Assembly (NCBI GenBank): GCA_001805005.1
Contig: MHDO01000131.1
Location: forward strand, 1 to 12,210
Length of the DNA stretch: 12,210 nt
Direction: 5' to 3'
Origin: Nitrospinae bacterium RIFCSPLOWO2_12_39_16
Lineage (GTDB): Bacteria; Nitrospinota; Nitrospinia; UBA9942
How positions within the stretch are numbered: the first letter of the stretch is position 1; each line of letters starts with the position of its first letter. The translations under genes were made by a program, and so were the position numbers. The notes beneath the pieces are model-generated. The model was not told the origin of the DNA and did no database searches. It saw nothing but the letters and a program-made list of their open reading frames with translations. This document shows, piece by piece, positions 6,849 through 12,210 of this stretch.

Positions 6849-6909
6849 AGCCACTGACTAACACAGACTTTTTAAACCGTTTTTAATGAGTCAGTGAAAG
6901 TCTGCGGCT
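6849..6909. repeat. Inverted repeat of the CCACAGA family, dsrO-dsrP gap
   Basis: Two 21-base arms (6849-6869 and 6889-6909) match as reverse complements at 16 of 21 positions, around a 19-base AT-rich centre. They closely resemble the arms in the dsrH-dsrM gap. No T tract follows, so a terminator is not indicated. Confidence 0.82.
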
Positions 6910-6925
6910 AAAGGTTTAAAAGACT

Positions 6926-8080
6926 ATGTTTGAAAAGGCATTAAGTGGAGACAGAAGATACTGGGGATGGATATTTTTCCTGCTATTAATTATGGGAACA
7001 GGGTTTATATTTTATATTAAGCAGTTGAACTACGGGCTTGGGATTACAGGGATGAGCAGGGATATCTCATGGGGGCTCTACATAGCACAGTTTACTTTTC
7101 TTGTTGGTGTTGCGGCCTCAGCAGTGATGCTTGTTATACCCTATTATCTGCACGATTATAAAAAGTTTGGGAAGATAATAATCTTTGGTGAGTTTCTCGC
7201 TATCTCAGCTGTAATAATGTGTCTAATGTTTGTCTTTGTGGATATGGGACAGCCCATGAGGGCTATGAATATGATTTTATATCCTACTCCAAATTCAATA
7301 ATGTTTTGGGATATGGTTGTTCTGAACGGCTATCTTTTACTTAATTTAATAATTGGCTGGACGACTCTGAGTGCAGAACGAAATGAGTTGCCGCCGCCAA
7401 AATGGGTGAAACCCCTTATATATATTTCCATACCTTGGGCAATTAGTATCCATACTGTTACAGCATTTCTTTACGCAGGACTGCCAGGAAGACATCTATG
7501 GCTAACTGCAATTATGGCACCCCGTTTCCTTGCATCTGCATTTGCATCAGGTCCCGCATTGCTCATAATCCTCTGTCTTACCGTGAAGAGGATTAGTAGT
7601 TTTGACCCCGGCAAGGAAGCGATACAGACACTTGGGAAGATTGTTACTTACGCAGTTATTATTAATCTGTTTTTCTTTGTCCTTGAACTATTTACCGCAT
7701 TTTACAGTAAGATTCCCGGACATATGCATCCATTTCAATATCTTTTCTTTGGTATTGAAGGGCATGGAAAGCTTATCCCGTGGATGTGGACTGCATTTAT
7801 TTTAAGTATTATGGCTATTATCCTTTTAATTAATCCAAATATGCGTGAAAACGAAAATATTTTAATAGTGTCTGCTGTTTTAGTATTTATTTCAACATGG
7901 ATAGACAAGGGGATGGGTTTGGTCATAGGCGGATTTATACCCAATCCCTTTGAAGAAATAATAGAGTATTCACCAACTGTGCCGGAGGTATTGATTACAC
8001 TTGGTGTATGGGCAACAGGTCTTTTAATTATTACAGTGCTTTATAAAATAGCTGTTTCAATAAAAGAAAAAACGGTATAA
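6926..8080 (+). CDS. dsrP: DsrP, NrfD-family quinone-interacting membrane subunit
   Basis: Integral membrane protein of 384 aa in the NrfD/PsrC family, which exchanges electrons between the quinone pool and DsrO. About ten hydrophobic segments can be counted, starting near residue 14 (WGWIFFLLLIMGTGFIFYI) and ending near 378. Family features include ISWGLYIAQFTFLVGVAASA in the second segment and the polar loop FGIEGHGKLIPWMW before segment eight. There are no heme-binding motifs, as expected. The ribosome site is weak (AAAGG at 6910-6914, 11 bases away). It closes the MKJOP block; the next gap is long and repeat-filled. Confidence 0.94.
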   Translation: MFEKALSGDRRYWGWIFFLLLIMGTGFIFYIKQLNYGLGITGMSRDISWGLYIAQFTFLVGVAASAVMLVIPYYLHDYKKFGKIIIFGEFLAISAVIMCLMFVFVDMGQPMRAMNMILYPTPNSIMFWDMVVLNGYLLLNLIIGWTTLSAERNELPPPKWVKPLIYISIPWAISIHTVTAFLYAGLPGRHLWLTAIMAPRFLASAFASGPALLIILCLTVKRISSFDPGKEAIQTLGKIVTYAVIINLFFFVLELFTAFYSKIPGHMHPFQYLFFGIEGHGKLIPWMWTAFILSIMAIILLINPNMRENENILIVSAVLVFISTWIDKGMGLVIGGFIPNPFEEIIEYSPTVPEVLITLGVWATGLLIITVLYKIAVSIKEKTV

Positions 8081-8227
8081 ACCACAGAACACAGAAAAAA
8101 ATTATAAAAGAACCACAGATGGACACAGACAAACACAGTTAAAAAATATTTTTAAAAATTATCTGTGTAAATCTGTGTAATCTGTGGTTTTAATAAGGTT
8201 TTTACTTTTCTCTGTGAACTCTGTGGC
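8081..8227. repeat. Nested inverted repeats in the dsrP-dsrC gap
   Basis: An inner pair (8111-8140 against 8161-8189) is made of ACCACAGA/ACACAGA-like units and their complements. An outer pair (8081-8097 against 8206-8227) flanks it. Together they could fold into one long interrupted hairpin that takes up almost the whole 172-base gap. A run of T residues after 8186 is short. No clear promoter was seen. Confidence 0.82.
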
Positions 8228-8236
8228 TGAATTCAG

Positions 8237-8244
8237 AAAGGAGG
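8237..8244 (+). promoter_or_regulatory. Ribosome binding site that sets the dsrC start
   Basis: AAAGGAGG lies 8 bases before ATG 8253. It rules out the longer in-frame reading from 8184, whose 23 extra codons run through repeat DNA. The ATG at 8245 is out of frame. Confidence 0.9.
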
Positions 8245-8252
8245 ATGAAAAT

Positions 8253-8588
8253 ATGGGAAGTTTTGAGCTTAATGGCAGGACATATCAGACTGATGAAGAC
8301 GGGTATCTTGTCAATATTGAGGAGTGGAGCAAAGAGGTGGGAGAGTATCTTGCAAAACAGGAGGAGTTAGAGATGACTGAGGCACACTGGGAAGTTATCA
8401 ATTTTCTGAGGGAATACTATGAGGAATATAAAATCGCCCCTATGATTAAGATACTCGTTAAGGCAATAGCTAAAAAGTTCGGTTCTGAGAAGGGAAATAC
8501 AAAATATTTATATGATTTGTATCCTGAAGGACCAGCAAAGCAGGCGTGTAAGATTGCCGGATTACCAAAACCAACAGGGTGCGTATAG
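8253..8588 (+). CDS. dsrC: DsrC, sulfur carrier protein
   Basis: Protein of 111 aa in the DsrC/TusE family. It carries sulfur as a persulfide or trisulfide between DsrEFH, DsrAB and DsrMK. The mobile C-terminal arm has both redox cysteines: Cys99 (AKQACKIAG) and the penultimate Cys110 (KPTGCV), 11 residues apart. That makes it a true DsrC and not a one-cysteine TusE or regulatory homologue. The N-terminus (MGSFELNGRTYQTDEDGYL) and the helix around TEAHWEVINFLREYY are family sequence. The start at 8253 is fixed by a strong AAAGGAGG. Its place beside dsrAB suits its role as their substrate. Confidence 0.97.
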   Translation: MGSFELNGRTYQTDEDGYLVNIEEWSKEVGEYLAKQEELEMTEAHWEVINFLREYYEEYKIAPMIKILVKAIAKKFGSEKGNTKYLYDLYPEGPAKQACKIAGLPKPTGCV

Positions 8589-8597
8589 GAGTTAGTA

Positions 8598-8654
8598 AGT
8601 TTAGGAGTCAAAGAGTTAAAGAGTTAACTCCTAAACTCCTCAACTCTTTAACTC
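8598..8654. repeat. Crossing inverted repeats in the dsrC-dsrA gap
   Basis: AGTTTAGGAG (8598-8607) is the exact reverse complement of 8628-8637. GAGTTAAAGAGTT (8613-8625) is the exact reverse complement of 8642-8654. The order A-B-A'-B' means the two pairings interleave. The sequence is low-complexity, built from GAGTTAA and TAGGAGT units of about 7 bases. Confidence 0.85.
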
Positions 8655-8679
8655 ATTAACTTATTTAGTGGAGGTTTAA

Positions 8680-9960
8680 ATGTCTAAGAAGAAAGAATCA
8701 AAGACTCCGTTGTTGGATGATTTAGAAGATGGTCCCTGGCCAAGCTTTATTACTGACCTGAAAAATCTGGCAAAGAAAAAGCCCGCAGTTGGGCAGCTTT
8801 TGGGTCAGCTTGAACAGTCCTATGAAGAGCGATGGGACCACTGGCTTGGGACTGTAATAAATACCCCCGGCTATGGCGGTGGTATTATAGCGAGGTATTC
8901 TGATATCGGTAATAAATTTCCTGATATCGCCCAATTTCATACTATCAGGGTAATTGAGCCTGCAGGCTGGGTCTATTCTACTGATGCATTACGACAACTC
9001 TGTGATATTAGTGAAAAATACAGTGCTGGCATTCTTCAGTTTCACGGTATGACAGGGGATATCCTGATGCTCGGCTCAAATAATGAAAAAACCCTTGAGG
9101 CTGCAGAGGAGCTTATGGAAAAGGGGTGGGATATAGGCGGCTCAGGAAACGGTCTAAGGACTCTGTCTTGCTGTATTGGTCCTGCATATTGTGAGATGGC
9201 ATGTTTTGATACGATTAAGACTACAAAATTTCTTACTGATACATTCATTAGTCAGTTACACCGTCCTGAATTTCCTTATAAGTTCAAGTTTAAGCTTTCA
9301 GGCTGTCCGAATGATTGTGCAAATTCTATTCAACGTTCAGATATGCCTATAATTGGGACATGGAGGGATGAGATTCAGGTAAATCAGGAAGAGGTTAAGA
9401 AGTTCATTGATGAGAAGGGGGAGGAGTATGTAGTTGATAATGTAATAACAAGATGTCCCACAAAGTGTATAACCCTGAAAAACAAAAAGATTGAAATAGA
9501 TGATAAGAACTGTGTCAAGTGCATGCACTGTATAAATGTAATGCATAAGGCACTTGCACCGGGAAAGGACAGGGGGGTGACAATACTTCTTGGCGGGAAG
9601 AGGACTCTAAAAATAGGAGACACAATGAGTTCAGTAATTGTTCCCTTTATGAAGCTTGAGACAGATGAGGATTATGAAAAACTTATTGATCTTGTAAGAA
9701 GGATATGGGAGTTCTGGACCGAGCATGGTATGGATCATGAGCGTGTCGGAGAGTTTATTGACCGCGTCGGGCTTGGGACATTCTTAGATGGCATCGGGCT
9801 TGAGCCTGACCCTCAGATGGTAAGACACCCCAGAACAAATCCTTATATAAAGTTTGAGGAGCTTGCACCGCCAAAGATAGACGGAGAGCCAAAGGTCGCA
9901 CCAAATGTTGTTGACAAAGAGATTGAAGGAAGGGAAATAGTTGTGGATATGCAAAAATAA
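8680..9960 (+). CDS. dsrA: DsrA, dissimilatory sulfite reductase alpha subunit
   Basis: Siroheme and [4Fe-4S] enzyme subunit of 426 aa, normal for the family; it acts in the cytoplasm as alpha2beta2 with DsrB. The chain opens with the family pattern TPLLDDLEDGPWPSF. Ligands of the siroheme-coupled cluster fit Cys165 and Cys171 (CCIGPAYC) with Cys209 and Cys213 (SGCPNDC). An inserted ferredoxin domain has CPTKC (259-263) and C278-x2-C281-x2-C284. The stretches YVVDNVITRCPTK and VTILLGGKRTLKIGD resemble, from memory, oxidative-type DsrA (A. vinosum) more than Desulfovibrio DsrA. GGAGG at 8670-8674 is a strong ribosome site 5 bases before ATG 8680. Confidence 0.97.
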   Translation: MSKKKESKTPLLDDLEDGPWPSFITDLKNLAKKKPAVGQLLGQLEQSYEERWDHWLGTVINTPGYGGGIIARYSDIGNKFPDIAQFHTIRVIEPAGWVYSTDALRQLCDISEKYSAGILQFHGMTGDILMLGSNNEKTLEAAEELMEKGWDIGGSGNGLRTLSCCIGPAYCEMACFDTIKTTKFLTDTFISQLHRPEFPYKFKFKLSGCPNDCANSIQRSDMPIIGTWRDEIQVNQEEVKKFIDEKGEEYVVDNVITRCPTKCITLKNKKIEIDDKNCVKCMHCINVMHKALAPGKDRGVTILLGGKRTLKIGDTMSSVIVPFMKLETDEDYEKLIDLVRRIWEFWTEHGMDHERVGEFIDRVGLGTFLDGIGLEPDPQMVRHPRTNPYIKFEELAPPKIDGEPKVAPNVVDKEIEGREIVVDMQK

Positions 9961-9965
9961 AAATC

Positions 9966-10038
9966 AGCCACAGACTCACACTGACAAAAGCTTTAAATAT
10001 TAAATAAAAATATTTTAAGTCTGTGGAAGTCCGTGGCT
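9966..10038. repeat. Inverted repeat of the CCACAGA family, dsrA-dsrB gap
   Basis: Arms 9966-9985 and 10019-10038 are reverse complements at 16 of 20 positions, around an AT-rich centre. They lie between two genes that encode the two subunits of one enzyme. A strong terminator is therefore unlikely, and no T tract follows. Confidence 0.85.
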
Positions 10039-10074
10039 TAAATTAATTTTGTCTTTCTAATTTGGAGGGTTAAT

Positions 10075-11151
10075 ATGGCAGAAAAGAAGAAGATGGCGCC
10101 GAGGGATAACGGTGCGCCGGATTATAAAAAGTTTTTACATCCGATGATGGCTAAAAATTACGGGAAATGGAAATACCATGAGAATCTGCGTCCCGGAGTT
10201 AATATGTATGTAGCTGAGAGTGGAGACAGGCTGTATGTTGTCAGGGCAGGGTCAACAAGGACAATGAGTGTTGATACTGTAAGAAAGATTTGCGATATAG
10301 CGGATAAATACTGTCAGGGGCATCTCCGTTTTACAAGCAGGAGCAATTTAGAGTTTCTTGTTACAAAAAAAGAGGAGATTGAGCCGTTAATCAAAGAGGT
10401 TAAGGATAAGCTTGGATTTCATGTCGGAGGGACAGGGCATTCTATATCCAATATCCTCCACACTCAGGGTTGGCTGCACTGCAATCTGCCCGGGACGGAT
10501 GCAGCAGGTGCAGTGAAGGCAATGATGGATGTCCTATATGAGGATTTTATAAATGAGAGATTGCCCCAACGTGTGAAGATTTCTACATCATGCTGTCAGA
10601 TTAACTGCGGAGGGCAGGCGGATATAGCAATCAATCTTCAGCATCACCATCCCCCGAAAATCAATCATGACAATATGAAAATCTGCGAACACCCGAAGGT
10701 TGTTGCTATATGTCCTGTTGCAGCAATCCGTCCAGCCAAAAAGGATGGCAAAGATACACTTGAGGTTGTTGAAGAAAAGTGTATGTATTGTGGTGCATGC
10801 CACGGGCAGTGTCCGAGCATGGAAATAAGGGATGCGAATACAGATACACTTGCAATCTGGGTTGGCGGCAAGTCATCAAATACCCGTGGAGGACCTTCTT
10901 TTATGAAGCTGGCAACTTATGGAATTCCGAATAACCCGCCAAGATGGCCTGAGGTGAGTGATGCAGTTAAAAAAATATTGAATGCCTATAAAGAGGGTGC
11001 AAAGGAAGAGGAGAGGATAGGGGAGTGGATAGAGAGGATTGGATGGAAACGGTTCTTTGAGGTAACAGGATTTAAGTTTACCAAATACCACATTGATACA
11101 TACAGGTATGCCAGGACGACATTCAATACATCAACACAGGTTCGGTTATAA
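10075..11151 (+). CDS. dsrB: DsrB, dissimilatory sulfite reductase beta subunit
   Basis: Partner of DsrA, 358 aa, contributing the catalytic siroheme-[4Fe-4S] site. Cluster ligands fit Cys136 (QGWLHC) with Cys173, Cys174 and Cys178 (SCCQINCGG). The ferredoxin domain has Cys213 (ICPVAA) and C236-x2-C239-x2-C242, plus Cys246. The motif SCCQINCGGQADIAIN, followed by IWVGGK and GIPNNPPRWPE, resembles oxidative-type DsrB. Desulfovibrio-type DsrB has CCLNMCGAVHCSDI at that place (recalled, not searched). The C-terminus TSTQVRL is also of the oxidative kind. GGAGGG at 10064-10069 lies 5 bases before ATG 10075. Confidence 0.97.
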   Translation: MAEKKKMAPRDNGAPDYKKFLHPMMAKNYGKWKYHENLRPGVNMYVAESGDRLYVVRAGSTRTMSVDTVRKICDIADKYCQGHLRFTSRSNLEFLVTKKEEIEPLIKEVKDKLGFHVGGTGHSISNILHTQGWLHCNLPGTDAAGAVKAMMDVLYEDFINERLPQRVKISTSCCQINCGGQADIAINLQHHHPPKINHDNMKICEHPKVVAICPVAAIRPAKKDGKDTLEVVEEKCMYCGACHGQCPSMEIRDANTDTLAIWVGGKSSNTRGGPSFMKLATYGIPNNPPRWPEVSDAVKKILNAYKEGAKEEERIGEWIERIGWKRFFEVTGFKFTKYHIDTYRYARTTFNTSTQVRL

Positions 11152-11161
11152 CAAGAAATTT

Positions 11162-11275
11162 TACCGCAGAGAACGCAGAGTTCGCAGAGCAACAAAGAAG
11201 TTAAGAGGATGAGAAGTTAAGATTTCTTATCTTCATTTTTTGTTTTTCTCTGTGTCTTCTGTGCCCTCTGTGGTG
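11162..11275. repeat. Repeat cluster in the dsrB-dsrL gap
   Basis: A left arm of three CGCAGAG units (11162-11189) faces a right arm of CTCTGTG/TTCTGTG/CTCTGTG units (11246-11275). Inside lie two direct copies of GAAGTTAAG, at 11197-11205 and 11213-11221. A short complementary stretch (CTTATCTTCAT, about 11226-11236) follows. The whole 140-base gap apart from the dsrL ribosome site is repeat material. Confidence 0.8.
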
Positions 11276-11279
11276 AAAT

Positions 11280-11285
11280 AGGAGG
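11280..11285 (+). promoter_or_regulatory. Ribosome binding site of dsrL
   Basis: AGGAGG lies 6 bases before ATG 11292. It fixes the start of a gene whose frame stays open to the window edge. Confidence 0.88.
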
Positions 11286-11291
11286 TTTTTA

Positions 11292-12210
11292 ATGGAGACT
11301 CAAACTGTTGGATACGATATTAAACAGGGTGATGTTATGAAACTCAATGTTGGATCACCATCTGATATTGTTGTTACAAATGGTGAAAGCTGGAAGTGTC
11401 CTGTATATGTCAAGCGGATGCCCCCCTGTCGGAGCAACTGTCCGAGCAGTGAGGATATAAGGGGATACTTGACCTATGTTGCACAATCTAAAGATTACAA
11501 GAGGTCTTATGAGGACGCATTTGATGAGGCGTGGCATATACTCACTGATAAAAATCCGTTTCCTGCAGTCCACGGAAGGATATGCCCCCATCCCTGTGAG
11601 GACGGATGCAACAGAAAATATAAGCCTGTCCCCGAAGGCTTTAATCGGGGAGATGACGGCTCTGTGGCGATAAAAAATTTTGAGAGATTTGTTGGTGACC
11701 ACGGCATAAAGAGGGGGCTTAAGCTGAAGAAACTTACAGACAAAAAGCATAATAAGAAGGTTGCAGTAATCGGTGCAGGCCCATCAGGCCTTTCCTGTGC
11801 ATATCAGCTATCAAGAAAGGGCTATCCTGTAACTGTTTTTGAGTCTATGGAAAAACCAGGAGGAATGCTCAGATATGGTATCACCTCGTATCGCTTACCA
11901 AGGGAGGTGCTTGATGCAGAGATACAAAAGATTCTTGACCTCGGAGTTGAATTGAAGTGCAATACTAAAGTCGGTGATGATATTTCATTTGAGGACTTAA
12001 AGAAAAATTATGATGCCGTTTATATGGCAATAGGTGCGCAGAAGGGGAGTAAGCTTAATGTTGAAGGTGAGAGTTTATCAAATGTATTTTCAGGTGTTGA
12101 ATTCCTTCACAGGATAAACAATGGTGAAAAGGTAAATATAGGCAGAAGGGTGATGGTTGTAGGCGGAGGCAATACGGCAATAGATTCTTCAAGGGTCTCA
12201 AGGAGGCTTG
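11292..12210 (+). CDS. dsrL: DsrL, NAD(P)H-dependent flavoprotein oxidoreductase, 5' part
   Basis: The first 306 codons of a GltD-like iron-sulfur flavoprotein; the frame is open to the right edge. DsrL couples NAD(P)(H) to DsrAB and is essential for sulfur oxidation in A. vinosum. The N-terminal cysteines for [4Fe-4S] binding are C36, C46 and C50, and C98-x3-C102-x3-C106 (GRICPHPCEDGCNRK). The FAD-binding Rossmann motif is VIGAGPSGLSCAYQL (159-173), followed by FESMEKPGGMLRYGI. The second, NAD(P)-type, motif is VVGGGNTAIDSSR (289-301). Residues about 111-121 form an insertion that I do not recall from the family; it is encoded around a small palindrome. The C-terminal part, which separates DsrL subtypes, is outside the window. 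GltD alone is unlikely given the N-terminal extension and the dsrB neighbour. Confidence 0.93.
   Translation, partial: METQTVGYDIKQGDVMKLNVGSPSDIVVTNGESWKCPVYVKRMPPCRSNCPSSEDIRGYLTYVAQSKDYKRSYEDAFDEAWHILTDKNPFPAVHGRICPHPCEDGCNRKYKPVPEGFNRGDDGSVAIKNFERFVGDHGIKRGLKLKKLTDKKHNKKVAVIGAGPSGLSCAYQLSRKGYPVTVFESMEKPGGMLRYGITSYRLPREVLDAEIQKILDLGVELKCNTKVGDDISFEDLKKNYDAVYMAIGAQKGSKLNVEGESLSNVFSGVEFLHRINNGEKVNIGRRVMVVGGGNTAIDSSRVSRRL
11629..11651. repeat. Small palindrome within dsrL
   Basis: TCCCCGA (11629-11635) and TCGGGGA (11645-11651) are exact reverse complements around 9 bases. They lie in codons for VPEGFNRG, just after the second cysteine cluster. Confidence 0.6.

Noticed and set aside
8081..8227. 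CRISPR array
   Set aside because: The repeat units are short, degenerate, in both orientations and without unique spacers of even length.
8184..8252. Extended N-terminus of DsrC
   Set aside because: The extra 23 codons read through repeat DNA. A strong ribosome site and the family N-terminus place the start at 8253.
9172..9204. DsrA motif CCIGPAYC as loss of a sulfite-binding Arg
   Set aside because: As recalled, Desulfovibrio DsrA also lacks Arg at this position (PALC), so the change is not evidence of lost function.
11355..11750. 131-codon open frame on the - strand opposite dsrL
   Set aside because: It lies wholly inside the clear DsrL reading frame, has no family resemblance, and is best explained as a shadow of the coding strand.
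11292..12210. Glutamate synthase small subunit (gltD)
   Set aside because: It has a longer N-terminus and follows dsrB directly. No large subunit gene is present in the window.

Overview
The window carries a nearly complete dissimilatory sulfur-metabolism (dsr) locus. Every gene is on the + strand, in the order dsrN-dsrE-dsrF-dsrH-dsrM-dsrK-dsrJ-dsrO-dsrP-dsrC-dsrA-dsrB-dsrL. The last gene runs off the right edge. No tRNA, rRNA, CRISPR array, transposase or phage gene was seen.

Layout: 77-1480 is a cobyrinate a,c-diamide synthase-like siroheme amidase (dsrN). 1513-2724 holds the three small sulfurtransferase subunits DsrE, DsrF and DsrH. 2878-8080 encodes the membrane electron-transfer complex DsrMKJOP. 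8253-8588 is the sulfur carrier DsrC. 8680-11151 encodes the siroheme sulfite reductase DsrAB. 11292 to the edge is the start of the flavoprotein DsrL. In the pathway as known, DsrEFH passes persulfide sulfur to DsrC. DsrAB works on sulfite and DsrC-bound sulfur. DsrMKJOP exchanges electrons between the DsrC thiol/disulfide/trisulfide pool and the quinone pool. DsrL couples DsrAB to NAD(P)H. DsrN makes the siro(heme)amide prosthetic group.

Direction of the pathway: DsrE with its conserved Cys, DsrH with its conserved Cys, and DsrL all point to the reverse (sulfur-oxidising) or disproportionating type. So do DsrA and DsrB sequence stretches that resemble, from memory, the Allochromatium/Chlorobium oxidative type more than the Desulfovibrio type. 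Phylogeny is needed to settle this, because DsrL and DsrEFH also occur in some reducers.

Organism: the DNA is AT-rich, with frequent AGG, AGA and ATA codons. Almost every intergenic gap holds degenerate 'CCACAGAG/CACAGA' repeats, often as inverted pairs. Such repeats are common in genomes of uncultured Nitrospirota, deltaproteobacterial-type and related environmental lineages. The gene order is not the Allochromatium order (ABEFHCMKLJOPNRS). I lean to an uncultured Nitrospirota-like or similar deep lineage, with low confidence.

The most unusual feature is the repeat load. The repeats fill the gaps and provide the start codon and C-terminal tail of dsrK. Separate 7-bp tandem arrays lie inside the coding regions of dsrN and dsrO, at domain linkers. 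A compact GC-rich multi-hairpin element separates dsrF and dsrH, and a heptamer-based crossing inverted repeat separates dsrC and dsrA.
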